From the NCBI GenBank assembly GCA_947683625.1, contig CANTUR010000830.1, positions 145,924 to 209,923 of the forward strand: a stretch of DNA of 64,000 nt, in the 5' to 3' direction. Every line of letters begins with the position of its first letter. The first letter of the stretch is position 1. This document shows, one piece after another, positions 23,686 to 35,628 of the stretch. The stretch comes from Mallotus nudiflorus (Eukaryota > Streptophyta > Magnoliopsida > Malpighiales > Euphorbiaceae). The translations under genes and the position numbers were made by a program. The notes below the pieces were generated by a model. The model was not told the origin of the DNA. It made no database searches and saw only the letters and a list, made by a program, of their open reading frames with translations.

Positions 23686-26600
23686 TGTAATATCCCATGT
23701 TTTTAAAATATTTTTACACTGTACCGGGATATACAGTGTTAATAATTTTTGAATATATATATTACGATATTTTCAGAAGTTGATATGTATTTAAAACCTA
23801 TTTTAATTATTGTGTATTATTTACAGTTCTTTACGTAAAATTTTCCCAGGACTTGCATTTTCGGGGAAATTTTCACGTAAATAATTTATTATTAATTATT
23901 TTAAATATATTTTCGGATTTGCATGAACTCATACATATTTTTAAAATATTAAACACCGTATATACGTATAAATATTTATTTAATTAGGGTTTAGTATTAC
24001 CCTCATATGTTATTAATTATTTATTTGTTTTATTGTTATTTAATTAATTTTATTTAGTATAAATTATTAAAATATTAAATTTTATGTGTGTGGTGTATAT
24101 TTAATGTGTGTAATTTAATATTATTTTATTATATAGTGTAAAGTATATATATATACATATATACATTAAAAATCAAAATTTTTGCCAAATTACCGTTTTG
24201 CCCCTCCCTCTCCTTCTTCTCTCCCGATCGCTCACCCTCACTGCGCCTCCCATTCCAGCACGCCGGACCGCCCCTCGCCACCACCAGCTGCCGCCAACCT
24301 CTTTCCCCTTCCTTCCTCTTCCTCTCCGACGTGACCAGGCCACCGGAAGCCCGATGGAACGCCCGAAATCCGCCATGGCCGCAAGTTGAGCTTATTGCCG
24401 TCGACGACGATTCCGGCCACCATTTCGTGCACCGCCGGTCTTCATCGACTCCTTGAGCTCCGGTGATTCCAATTCTAAGCTCCTTTCGGCCTGAAATCAA
24501 GTGGATTTTGAGGTTTGAGCTAAAACTCAATTCGGTCACATTAGGATTTTTTATTTTTTTGAGCTTCGAATTGGATGATTCATGAAAAATCCCTTCACAA
24601 ATGTTGTTCCTAGTAGCTCAATCTACATGTATGAATTTTTGTAGAATTTTTGGAGATTTTTTGGATTTTTGGGTATTTTTGAATATTTTAATATTATTTT
24701 CTAATTTTCGGAAATTAATTATTTAAATTATGAAATTGGAGTTTATGGTTAAATTAGGTGTTGAAATGAATTATAGGAATTTATTTGGAATTTTTATGAA
24801 TTTCTAAGTATTTATTTTGAATTATTGAAGTTTATGTGATTTTGAGAAATTAGGGTTAATTGTGTTTTTATTTGAATTTAATTGGTTAATTGAGTTTAAT
24901 TATTAATATTATTGATAAATATGTTGAGAAAATTAATTTTGGATAATTGTATAATTTTTGGTGAATTTTTGAAGTAATTATAGCATATTTATATATATAG
25001 GAGTATTTTGGTAATTTTACCCTAAATTGCCTAAAAATGTAATTTAATTGGTTTTAATAGTTATTTAAGGTATAAAAATGATTTCTACAAATTATTTGGT
25101 ATTTTTAACTAATTAAAACTATTTTTCGTGAATTATTTTCAATTATATATATAATATATGATTTTACTAATAAAATGAGTTTTATTCAGTTTTTACAGTG
25201 TTTTAAGGTTAATTATGTAATTTCTACTTATAAAATGTATTTCTAGGTTTTAAGAGTATTTTTGGTATTTCTGAATTATTCTGTGTTTGTGGACCCCGAT
25301 CGGTAGATTGTAGTCTGGAGTCCGACCGAGGGGTTATGGATTTGTGTTGAGCTTGTATTTCGAAGTGTATTTCTTTGCAGGGTCGGCTCTACTCTTTTGA
25401 GTAGAGAGATGTCCGTTTTACAGGGGAGGTTCTGCCGAATTTTTGGTAGAATTCTCGTAAAACGTGATATCCAGTCGAACCCTAATTTCTGATTCTGTGT
25501 TAAATACTCTAGATCGAATTCTAGGATTTCTGTTAGGGTTTATTCTGATGTCTATTATTTATTGCTTGTTTAGTTGCGCCGAGACCAAGGGCTAGTGGAC
25601 CAGGCCCGTCGGACCTGTCTCGTGGAGCGCATTAGGTGAGTTACTATACTATATATATATGCTTAGGATGCATGATTTAGAAATGCATGTTTTATGTTGA
25701 TTAAATATGCATAAATAATTTGATTATTTCCTAAGTTTATATTAAGTATATTTTTGGTTTATTTCTGGTATATAATAAATTATATACATGTTTTGTTAAT
25801 AAAATATATTTAAAATGTTTTTAAATATATTTTTAGTTTAATTTATGATTTGACTGGATTTATTTGACGTATATATACTCGAAATATACCTGGTTTACTT
25901 TTGGTATATTTCTGGTATATATATGGATTATATTGTTATTTCATTTATGTTCATGCATCATTTATTTTTTGTGAATGAATCTTTTATATTATTAATGATG
26001 AAGGATATCGATAGAACATGCTACCTAGTGGGCAGCACTAAGACCGAGTACGTACCGGTACGCCTATAGCTTTAGGCTATATTACTAACTATTTGTGGAT
26101 ATTGATTTGATATGATTAATTGATATGTGAGATGTGGTTTGGAGGTGTGATTGCTGGAGCTCGGTTGACCAAGTATCTCGGGGCCAATCACACTGGCAGT
26201 CAGACTGCTGGAGCTCGGTTGACTTAGTGTCTCGGGGCCAGTCTACTGTCTAAATGGATTAAGTGGATATATTTGGACTAAGTGAGCCTGTATGGCTAGA
26301 GTGTTGTTTAACACTATTTTCTGAGGTTGCGATATTCTAGGGTTCTATGTGATCCTTCATAAAAGATGATTTTCAATAAAATATACAAAATGAATTTTAT
26401 TGCATCTGTGTGTATTTGCCTGTATATATATTAGATATATATATACTGTTGATTGTATGCATTATCACTTAGTGTGTATGTATATATATTATAGTAATTC
26501 ACTCAGTGAGGTCTGACTCCCCTCCGTTAACTATTTTTCAGGAGAGTCAACTTCTTCAGACCTTAGTAGCAGGTCGATACGCCGGATTTCTTCCGCCCCG

Positions 26601-26944
26601 GCTTCTTTATGTAAATTATCTACTTGAGTCTTATTTATTTTATCTAGGCACTGCAGTAGTTGTGAATTAAAGTATTGGATTTCATGTATTTTATTTAAAG
26701 AGATGTATTATATTGAAACTGGATTTGTATTAAAAGATTTATATATCTAAGAGATGAGATTTAACTTAAATCCAGTTGGTGTATATACTATTGTGATATT
26801 TATGATTTTTATTTCCGCTGCATAATATATGGTTATTGTTATTATTGCATGAGTTATTTTATTTTTAGGCTTGCTACGGGTTCCGGATTCGAAAGAATTC
26901 CCGTTCCCTAGCGCCGGTCATGGCCCCTGTTTTGGGTCGTGACA
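23686..26944 (+). mobile_element. Solo LTR (3259 bp) of a chromovirus-type Ty3/gypsy element, nested in gag
   Basis: It begins TGTAATATCCC and ends GGGTCGTGACA, with an exact 5-bp duplication AAAGG at 23681-23685 and 26945-26949. It shares many blocks with the LTRs of the element at 1215-11935: the CTCTACTC/GAGTAGAG hairpin (25387-25406), the CGTTTTAC/GTAAAACG pair (25414-25464), the AGCGCA...GTGAGTTA region, the GGAGCTCGGTTGAC repeats (26151-26245) and the TTCACTCAGTGAGGTCTGAC block. No internal retrotransposon sequence lies beside it, so it arose by LTR-LTR recombination after insertion. A C-rich strip at 24200-24440 looks coding by composition only; its open frames are not conserved in the other LTRs. 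Confidence 0.93.
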
Positions 26945-27023
26945 AAAGGTCAGTCGAAAGGATGGGTGCAGAAGGATTAGTGCCGCCCTCAGGAATTTGG
27001 ACCGGAGGTGGGCTGGAAGTCAT
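26945..27023 (-). pseudogene. gag start codon and first codons of the Tat-type element, cut off by the solo LTR
   Basis: On the minus strand an ATG at 27021-27023 starts 26 codons (MTSSPPPVQIPEGG...) rich in Pro, Ser and Thr that run to the AAAGG duplication. After the solo LTR the same frame resumes at 23680 without an indel. The solo LTR therefore split an otherwise open gag N-terminus. The ATG lies about 70 bp downstream of the 5' LTR, which suits a gag start. Confidence 0.75.
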
Positions 27024-27077
27024 GGTGAAAGTGTCTTTAGCTTAGCAAGTGAATGAATGGCTTTTCCCAAGGAGTTT

Positions 27078-27093
27078 CCCACAGACGGCGTCA
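27078..27093 (-). other. Primer-binding site of the Tat-type element
   Basis: Reading the minus strand away from the 5' LTR, the sequence is TGACGCCGTCTGTGGG, two bases from the LTR end. Many plant gypsy elements carry a closely related TGGCGCCGTCTGTGGG at this place, so a single base change in the priming region is likely. The tRNA primer was not determined. Confidence 0.65.
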
Positions 27094-27095
27094 CT

Positions 27096-27463
27096 TGATA
27101 ACTGGTTTCCAGGACTCCTGGACTGAACGTCCTGCAAAGCACTGAACAGAGGGTAAGGTGAGAGGTGGGGGGAATCCCCACAAATACTCTGATGCCTAAG
27201 TTAGAGAATAGAAAACGAGTGGATGAAAGATAGCTTGAGTATGTGTGAATAAGATGTCCTCTAATGAGGAGTATATGGTGTTATATATAGTGATACTCAA
27301 ACCTGGGAGGAATAAGAATCCTTGTGGGAGAGTGTTTCTACTTCAATTAGGATTCCTCTTTGAGGTAGTTCTTTGGACGAATCTGTCTTCTCCTTTATCC
27401 ATGTGTTCCTATTTAGGGAGGTGGAGAACCTCTAATTAGATGGGAACATTTCAGGTGGTATCA
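27096..27463 (-). repeat. 5' LTR of the Tat-type element
   Basis: Same 368-bp length as the left copy, with TGATA...TATCA termini, followed at 27464-27468 by the second CTTGT target copy. Differences from the other LTR are dominated by transitions. A possible TATA signal (GTTATATATAG) lies in the middle of the repeat on the opposite strand; the minus-strand promoter was not resolved. Confidence 0.93.
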
Positions 27464-27468
27464 CTTGT

Positions 27469-30400
27469 CAATTTGGAATTCAATTTCTAGAATAAAAATT
27501 CAGATTTGTTTTTTTTACTTATTATTATAAGGGGCGTATATATATGTTTCTTTCAAAACATGTTGCCAGCAAAATTTTAAAACTGATCTCCTGTACTTAA
27601 ATAATTGCACTTGTATTCCTATATATAATTAAAAAAAAAATTCGTCTTTTTGTTAATAATTATAAATATTTGACACATGTGCCTAAATGCCAATAATATT
27701 AATCTTAGATAAGAAATAGCATTATGTGTAATGACTTTTGTATGAAAAACAATGCACTTAACAGGTAAGTATTAATAGAAAAATCCTAACCAAAAAGAAA
27801 ACCAATTCAGGTGAGAATAACCATTATTTGAAAAGTTAATTATTTTAAGATTACAAATGAATTTAGAGTTAATTAAATGATAAGATAAACAATTTCTCCT
27901 AAATTAATGATTAAATTATAAATATTTGGGCGAATTCTGTTTCTGTAAATAGCGTTATTAGTAATGTCAATTCTGAGTAAAATTTTATCCTTTTTAACTC
28001 AAATTTAATTCAGATTGTATAATTTTCTCTGTAAGAAGAATATATTTTATTAAAAAATTAATAAATTTATAAGCACACAAATGATATAGAACTGGGATCT
28101 TCACTAGCAGAAGAAATTAATTAACAAACCTATAGTTTTCGTCGAACAAATATCACATCCTCATCCTTTTCGAACAATTACAGAGCTGCTATTATCATTT
28201 GTGTTTTGTTGAATTATTCATTTTTATGCACTCACACTTTTACGACATAGAGACAAAACCAACTCTGATAATAGGTAGAGTTAATTTTTTTTGCTCAAAG
28301 CCTTAGGGGAGTTTGCTTCTCCTATTAGCCATGCCTAGTTGCTCAAGCCTACAAAAACATCACCATCTTATTTCTACACATTTGATCATCAATTAGCCGT
28401 CAGGATTTATATTAATTCGTTCACTCCTTCATGTTGCTTTGTTAATTAATATTTGGTTCTCTATTCTTTGAGACAGTCTTCTCGTATTGGTCCTTGATTG
28501 GTAGCACTGTATTCATAAATTAACATAATGTAACAAAAATTATTATCTTGACATGATACATTTACATTTAAATTTAAATTTTTGCGTATTCCAACTATAT
28601 TGTTTTTGTTTTACTATTTTTAATTTTACATTATTAATGTGTGGAGTTCTCTTTTTCTTTTTTTTTTTTTCTTCATCTTTTTCTCCTTTTCATTTCTTCT
28701 TTTCATTTTTTACATGTTTTTATAGGCAAATTTAATCTGTTCAAAAAAATGTTTTGCATGTTAAAAAGGAGGAAACTCATATATTTTACAATTAGATTTT
28801 AATCTTAAATTTTATAAATTTTCACTTCGCTATTTTTTTTTACCTATTAGAAACTCAAATGTCACAAATTATCAAAAATTGTAATAGGTATAGTTAATTT
28901 TTTTTTTTTAATTATTAATAATTGGATGATTGTTGGGTTCTCTTCTTCATCTTCATCTTCATCTTCATCTTCTTATTGTTTATGCTGTTGTTTTTTTCTT
29001 TTCAGGTTGCTCTTGTTGTTTTGTTCCAACTTCCAAGTTGTTGAAGGGTTTGTTGTGAGATTGTTTGTTATTTTTTGATTGCTGAAAAGTTGTTTGTAGT
29101 TGTTTTGTGGTAGTTCTTGCTGTGAATGCTTGTTGTGACTTATGAGGTTGTTTGTTGTTTTTTAGTTGCTGAAGGTTGTATTGTTTTTGTTGCAGGTTGT
29201 TTTATCAAGTTGTTATGTAAGTTTTTTTTATTGTTTTGCAGTTGTTTTGTGGTTTTCTTTGATTGTTATCCAAGTTTTTTATGTTTCAAGATTTTTTTTT
29301 TCAAATTGTCATTGTGTTGTTTTCTAATTTTTCTATGAATATTGTCCATTTTTTTATTGCTATTGTTGTTTTTCTATTAATTTCAACCACATAAATAATA
29401 TATATCAGTTGATTTTGTTAAAAAAAAACTATGATCAATGGTATTTGTATGAAGTTTTGGTTAAATTGTAGAACTTTTTAATTGTTTTTGGAAGTAGAGA
29501 GAATATAAATTTTTAGTGATTAAGGAAGTAGGGAAAAAATTGAGTGTTTTATTGAATGACCATATTTTGAAAACATTCAAAAAAAAAGTCAACGGTAACA
29601 TTGAAAAAATCCCTAAACATTTGCCTAATTAGGTTGCAAGATTTTTTCAAAATGAATGCATGGCGTTAAACATTAATTTAATTTAGTTGATAAACTTATG
29701 TTCGTTTAAGTTACGTTGTCAGGACTTATCAAAATATAATTAATTCAGTTAAATTAGAATAAAATTATAAAAGTGATAGTTTTTAATTATTAATTTAACA
29801 TATTTAATTGAGAATAGTTGTTTTGGATGGTTATTGGTATTGTCCTAATTCAATCACCTACCAACAGCAAATCCCCTGTCTTGAAATATTTCATCCCTTT
29901 TTAACTATATTTTGTTATTATTTTTAAAAAACTATAAGATAAATAGTTTGAATTTTACTTTTTGTTAATTTGTGAAATTCATTTTTACATTATTTAAAGA
30001 GAAAATTTACCCTCTATTAGGGGTGAGCATAAGCAAAATGTAGTCAATTTTTAATTTGTCTCAGTTTATAAATTTTTAAAAAATTAGGTTAAAACTAAAT
30101 TAACTAAACAAACCGGAACTTCTATATATATATTTATTTATATTAACCAAAAACTGAACTGAATTTGGTTTTGAATGTTGAAAAAATTTTGAATATATGA
30201 ATGCACACTCTTAGCTTGTCTGTGTTGTGTAATTCATGGATGATGCTTTGGTAGTTTGAATTTTCAATTAATTGAAAAAATGGCCTTCCTTTTGTCCTAC
30301 AATTTTTGTGCACGCAATGGTGTGCGCATAAATTCCTGTTAAACTGAGGGCAGCTAGCAACAAAATATATGCATACGAGCATCCACATTTTCAAAAAATA

Positions 30401-30556
30401 CTCCTATGTATATGTATTTACAAATAGACTATTTACAGACACAGCACAAAGCCCCTTAAATTGGTAGCAAAAAGAACAGAGCTGGTATTGAAATTAACCT
30501 GATGTTAGAACATATACATTTTGCCTTGGAAAAATTACAGTAGAAAACATAATTAA
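27469..30556. other. AT-rich intergenic region
   Basis: No gene is supported. The stretch holds a (CTTCAT)n-type microsatellite at about 28938-28972 within a T/G-rich, degenerate GTTGTT-repetitive tract (28920-29330), and several poly-T tracts. At 30018-30175 a sequence opens AGGGGTGAGCATAAGC and continues with ...ACCGGAAC and AACTGAACTGAATTTGG, resembling small hAT-type elements of plants; ends were not resolved. The last 150 bp are the 3' flank of the PPR gene. Confidence 0.5.
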
Positions 30557-32395
30557 TTACATTGCTTCAAACGTCTCCTGCATCCATCTGGCTTGCAGTT
30601 GTAGCCCTGCATCTCTCAATGCATTGTAAGCAGATCTATATAGCCTTCCATCTAACTTTGTTCCTTCTGTTTTCATGTCCTGAAGAAGCTTCAACAGCTC
30701 ATCTATTCGACCAATTTTCGAGAACACACCTACCATGATTCCTGCTATTGCTTTGTCTATCACACCTCCATTGATTCTGTACTCATGGTAGTACCTCACA
30801 CACATATCAAACTCCTTCTCCTTGTTGTACGCGCTAATCACACTCGTGTAACTTACCTTATCCGGAGCCACTTTCCTCCTCTTCATCTCCTTCCATAGCT
30901 TCTCCACCTGCCTCAGGTTCTTGACTCTTCCATGCATATCCAACAATGAATTGTATATCCATACATTCGGTTGGCAACCCTTTACTTTCATTTTCGCTAC
31001 GAGCCTCATTGCATCTCTGATCCTTCCTGTCTTTCCATACATTGCAATTATGCTGGAATATGCCACTACACATTTGTCAAATCCTATTTCCTGCATCTCC
31101 AAGAACACCATTTCAGCTCTAGAGTACAACCCACTTCGACAATATGCGTTTATTATCGAAGCATAAGTCACCTGTCCAGGCTCACAGCCACGAGACTTCA
31201 ATTCCTCATAAACTGTCACTGCTGCACGAAACCCTCTCCTTCTAGCAAATCCATTAACAATTGCACAGAATATGCAATCACATATTCTCATTTTTACTCG
31301 CTTCATCACCTTAACAATCTCAAGAGTATTCTCCAATAGCCCTTCATCTACATACATCAACACAAGTTTCAAGAAAATTTCAGGATCCGTTAACTTTTTA
31401 TTCTCTTCAGCTTCTTGAAACAGCTCTTCAGCTATCTGAACCTCTCGGATTCTTGCAAATGAAGAGATTAAAGAAGCGTAAATTCGAGAATCCCCCAAAA
31501 TGCCTTTCTTTTTCATGTCTCCAAAGTGTTCAAGAGCTTCAAAAGCTCTGCCTGACTTCCCTAAGGATTCACATAATACCCTATAAATTTGGGCTAAGAC
31601 TGGTCTTGAATGTTTTAATTTTCTACCTTCATATTCATCAAACAATGCTACAACCTTCTCTGTATCACCAATTCTCTGGTATGCCTTCATTACATGGCAG
31701 TAACCCTCAGAATCCATTAAAATGCCCGCTGATTTTACTTTCTTGTACACAAAAATTGTTCTACTATACATATGCAGCTTATTATATCCTCTCATTGCTG
31801 AATCAAAAGCCAAGACAGCAACTTCATTATGAGATTTGAAACACTCAAGTAAAGATTCTACAATTCTGAATTTTCTAGCTTTAATGCAACTATAAACAAG
31901 TCTTGAACACGTATTCTTATCAGGTAACACATTGTATTTCTTGAAATCATCAGCAACTGATAAAATCAAATCCCAATTATTCGACTGTATCATGTACCTT
32001 ATTAGAAGATTCAACATTGATTTTTCTGGTATAAAGTCTTGCCTCTCTGTTTCTTTCTTGTAGTACTCATAAGCTAAATGTTCTGTTCTTGGATCCTGAA
32101 GCACTCCCCGCAAGAATTGGTTTGAATTCTCCGAGTCCAGTACCGGATCATATTCCGGAGAATCTTGAACTCTGAAGTCGACATGAATGACAGGGAAATT
32201 TGTGGAAGGCTCTTCCAAGATTGGAGAAGGGCAACTTGAAGAGTTTAGTTGGAAAAGGGGAAGACTGGAAGAGCATGGGAAGGAGAGAAATGAAGGGGTC
32301 TTCCATGGAGGAGTGAAGATGACGATCTTGTGGGATTTTCTGGAAGAACTAATGGAAGAAGCAATTGACCAATCTGGAGACCTTGAAGTTGCCAT
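30557..32395 (-). CDS. Pentatricopeptide repeat protein, P class, predicted chloroplast
   Basis: Intact, intronless 612-codon frame. The start MATSRSPDWSIASSISSSRK opens a Ser-rich, acid-poor N-terminus of about 60 residues typical of a plastid transit peptide. From about residue 150 to 600 there are roughly a dozen 35-residue repeats. The best are near the middle and C-terminus: VTYASIINAYCRSGLYSRAE, VAYSSIIAMYGKTGRIRDA, WIYNSLLDMHGRVKNLRQ and VSYTSVISAYNKEKEF. There is no E or DYW extension, so it is P-class. By family knowledge these proteins bind specific organelle RNAs to aid stability, splicing or translation; the target is unknown. Length and N-terminus resemble the Arabidopsis At5g13770 type, but this assignment is from memory and unverified. 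It stands alone between retroelement debris. Confidence 0.93.
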   Translation of the reverse strand: MATSRSPDWSIASSISSSRKSHKIVIFTPPWKTPSFLSFPCSSSLPLFQLNSSSCPSPILEEPSTNFPVIHVDFRVQDSPEYDPVLDSENSNQFLRGVLQDPRTEHLAYEYYKKETERQDFIPEKSMLNLLIRYMIQSNNWDLILSVADDFKKYNVLPDKNTCSRLVYSCIKARKFRIVESLLECFKSHNEVAVLAFDSAMRGYNKLHMYSRTIFVYKKVKSAGILMDSEGYCHVMKAYQRIGDTEKVVALFDEYEGRKLKHSRPVLAQIYRVLCESLGKSGRAFEALEHFGDMKKKGILGDSRIYASLISSFARIREVQIAEELFQEAEENKKLTDPEIFLKLVLMYVDEGLLENTLEIVKVMKRVKMRICDCIFCAIVNGFARRRGFRAAVTVYEELKSRGCEPGQVTYASIINAYCRSGLYSRAEMVFLEMQEIGFDKCVVAYSSIIAMYGKTGRIRDAMRLVAKMKVKGCQPNVWIYNSLLDMHGRVKNLRQVEKLWKEMKRRKVAPDKVSYTSVISAYNKEKEFDMCVRYYHEYRINGGVIDKAIAGIMVGVFSKIGRIDELLKLLQDMKTEGTKLDGRLYRSAYNALRDAGLQLQARWMQETFEAM

Positions 32396-32405
32396 TAAAA
32401 CTTAA

Positions 32406-33138
32406 TTTTTCATATGATGGGTGGTGCTATTATGAGGGTACTATTTTCTTTCAGACAGGACAGCACAGGCACAGGCACAATCACAAGCATAAGTTTATCT
32501 GGAGGAGATTTTTGGCATGCATGTTAAGACCATTGGAGCCAGTAGAAGGATGGCATGTGGATGATTTGCCCACATATAAGATTATCTGTTCTCAAGAATG
32601 CCACGTGTTCACGTTCCAATCAGAAGCTTTGCGTTTTGTGGGAAAAACTCACTGAACGAAATATTACATTTATTGAATAAATTTGTCCGAAACTCTTCTG
32701 AGTTAATTAGGGATTTTAGATTCAAATTTTGAATATATAATTATTTTAAAATTTTTAAAATAAATTTTTATCATTTTATAATTTTTTTTTAAATCGAATC
32801 TAAATTAATTGAATCTTATAAGATATCGAATATGAGTATTCAAATGTAAAAAGGAAAAAAAAAATCCTATAATAAAAATATAAATCTAATTTATTTTTTC
32901 TGAAGTGTTTCCTTAACTTAACAAGGCTAACAAATATAATCAATTTCATAACTTGGCTTATAATTCTTCTTTTAATTTAGAAAACTAATAACATTGATTT
33001 AGATTTATATTATTTCTTTTATTGATTTGTTTCTTTCACACTAACAATTTGTTTCAAGTTTCATATGGTGTTTTTAAAGTAAAAAAATTAATAATATAGT
33101 TATAGTATTGACTTTAATATTTAACTTTCTTCTTTAAC

Positions 33139-33197
<59 letters not shown>

Positions 33198-35628
33198 GTC
33201 ACTGTAAATTGTATTATTTTTATTATATTTAATATATTATTTTTAATTAATATTATTAATATGAACTAAATTTTATGATTCTATTTGATTCCCGATTCAT
33301 AAATTGAAAATTTCATTTTTCGATTTGACAACTATGAGTACAATAAATATAATATATCATTAAAATAAAGTAATAAATATAAATAAAATAATGCTAGTAA
33401 TTATTTTAAAAGTCTAAATTTAAAAATATTAATGTAATCATTTTGTATTTATATCATATAAATATATTGATATAAGAATATTCATTATAATTAATAAATT
33501 TATAAAACAAAAACAATAAAAATAAATCGTAATGTAAAATATTATTTCGGTTAGAATAAAATTGAAACATTTCACTAGAAGTAACTACTTTAAATTTTCT
33601 AGCTGAAATAAAATATATATATAGCTCGCATGATAAAAAAAAATTAAAATTTTTTGTCTACTCTAAGTACTATATATATCTAATAATTAGACTTGTAATA
33701 CAAAGAAATGTGTTATTTTTAATTAAATATAAAACAATTGGAGTATGTATTATAACTTTAATCATCAAATGGACGGGTGGCTCAAAGATGTCTGGGACCC
33801 TAGGCAAATTTATTTAATATAATATAAAAAATGTTAGAATTATTTGAGATTGAATTATAAAAATTGTTTAGTATATTAATTACAAATTTATTTAGTGCAT
33901 TGAATTAGTTCTTCAAATCTTCTTCTCTTTTTCTTACATTTTTCAAATTTAGATTCATACTTTCCAGTAGACAATTTATGCAAAATAATAATGATAATTT
34001 ACATATGTTAATATTATTTTGATATAATAAAATAACTATAAAAATACAAAGAAACAACATCACCTTCTTTATATATTTTTTTTATTATTTTTCTTGATGA
34101 TAAGATGATATGTTATTATGTCCTCTCTTCATAGACTAGTGACTCAGGTGTTGAATATTATAAAATGAGGTTATGAGTTTGATTTTCTACTCTCTTTTTG
34201 ATCTCTTAGTTATTCAAAGAAAAAAAATTGTATGCTATTATCTGCATAAAATAATAAAAATAAATATATTATTAGAAATTAGTTATTTTACTTTGCTTAA
34301 TTAATGAAAATAAAATAAGAAGATATATAATTTGATTGAATTTTTTAAAAAAATAATTAAGACATAAATAAAAAATTAAGAATCAAATAATTTTATAAAA
34401 AAAGATTAAAATATTATAAAAATAAGCATTTAAAATATCATAACTTTTGTATATCAATTATGGGAGTCATTCTAAATTAAAGCAATAAATTCAATATATT
34501 GAGTATTGGAAGTTTAGTAATATATATATATATATATATATATTAAAATAAAGGGAAGCAAAAAAAATAGTAGAAATACTTTATGTCAATTTTATTTTTT
34601 AGTTTAAATATATAGAGTACAAATTTACCATTAAATATATATGTATGTTAAACAATAAATTTATATACAGTTATTCTCAAGAAAGTATAATTATAATAAA
34701 ATTTTATATGCTTTAAATAGTTATACTTCTAATAAAATATTATAATTTTATCCAATAAACAAGCTATTAATAATTTTTTTAAATAGATAATATTAAATTT
34801 ATTTACAATTTTAATTTAATTGAAATATTATTATTTTTAACATAAAATTAAATAATTTATAAATATAAAAATATATATAATTATTAAAAAATTTAAGACC
34901 CCTCTCGTGGAGCCCTAGGCATACAGCACTAAAGCTGGCTATATTGAAAATAGACAAGAATTTTTCATAAAAAATTTAATCATTTTATAATGAAAATAAC
35001 TTTTTTTTAACAAAACAAAACATGTGAGCGGAGATTTTTATTTATATTGGATATATCATATTTTGAAGTAATATTTATAACACATTAATTAAGTAATTTA
35101 TATTTAATCAATAAAAATAAAATATATTTATATATACAATGTAGGTAATAATTTCTCTAAGTAAATTGTACCTTTTAAAATCCAAGCTAAAAATCATTAA
35201 GGAACTATTTTGGGGACACAAAACCAAAAAAATATAGAAAAAATTATATTGTGCATTAAATTTGGACTAAATTTTTTAAATTTACTGTGGTTTTTTTTAA
35301 ACAATCAATATGTGTTTCATGCCACTAATTTTTTTATTTTTATGGTATTTTCTCAGATTTTTGAAGATTGTAAGTTTATCTCTTCAGGTATTTTTTTGCC
35401 ACAACATTCTTAAATACATTATAAAAAAATTCATCAATTTCTATTAATTAGTAAGGAATTTTTACCATTTAAGGATGATTTTAAATTTGAATCATAATAT
35501 ATATAATTACATTAAATTATTTATTTAAAAAATTTTACCGTCCGAAAACAATTCATTAACAGTTCATATATTTGTCAGTATTCTTTCAATTTTAATCAAT
35601 TATTTATTTAAATTTCTGTTCAAAACAC
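32406..35628. other. AT-rich intergenic region upstream of the PPR gene
   Basis: The first ~250 bp are the 5' flank of the divergent-reading PPR gene. The rest is AT-rich with (TA)n runs at 33138-33194 and about 34519-34542. At 34128-34200 a sequence reads like a tRNA-derived SINE head (ACTAGTGACTCAGG ... GAGTTTGATTTTCT, box A/B-like). Two related motifs containing CCCTAGGCA occur at 33796-33808 and 34910-34922 in the same orientation; their meaning is unclear. No gene was recognised. Confidence 0.45.
33138..33194. repeat. (TA)n microsatellite
   Basis: Nearly pure TA run with one CA interruption at about 33154. Confidence 0.95.

Larger units (their letters stand above)
14740..27463 (-). mobile_element. 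Ty3/gypsy LTR retrotransposon of Tat type with antisense ORF
   Basis: Both LTRs are 368 bp, start TGATAACTGG and end TGGTATCA. They are flanked by an exact 5-bp target-site duplication, CTTGT, at 14735-14739 and 27464-27468. The coding strand is minus: LTR, primer-binding site (27078-27093), gag, protease, RT, RNase H, integrase, then a noncoding/antisense region, tandem repeats, polypurine tract (15108-15125) and LTR. By eye the LTRs differ at about 25 of 368 positions, mostly transitions, so the insertion is moderately old. The antisense gene between integrase and 3' LTR and the tandem repeats in the 3' region are known traits of the Tat/Ogre lineage. A solo LTR (23686-26944) interrupts gag. 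Without that insertion the element would be about 9.46 kb. Confidence 0.93.

Noticed and set aside
24129..24539. Overlapping Arg/Gly-rich frames in the solo LTR
   Set aside because: They lie in a GC-rich patch of the LTR; the equivalent sequences in the other two long LTRs do not keep the frames.
28938..28972. CRISPR-like short repeats
   Set aside because: It is a simple CTTCAT microsatellite with no spacers; nothing in the window suggests a CRISPR array.
30018..30175. hAT-type MITE starting AGGGGTGAGCA
   Set aside because: The opening is typical but the matching inverted end and 8-bp target duplication were not found, so it is only mentioned in the spacer description.
30921..31839. Several open frames on + within the PPR gene at 30557-32395
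   Set aside because: They are opposite-strand shadows of the intact PPR coding sequence.
33790..34925. A retroelement bounded by two CCCTAGGCA-containing motifs
   Set aside because: The matches are short, direct, and not flanked by a target duplication; the segment between has no recognisable domain.
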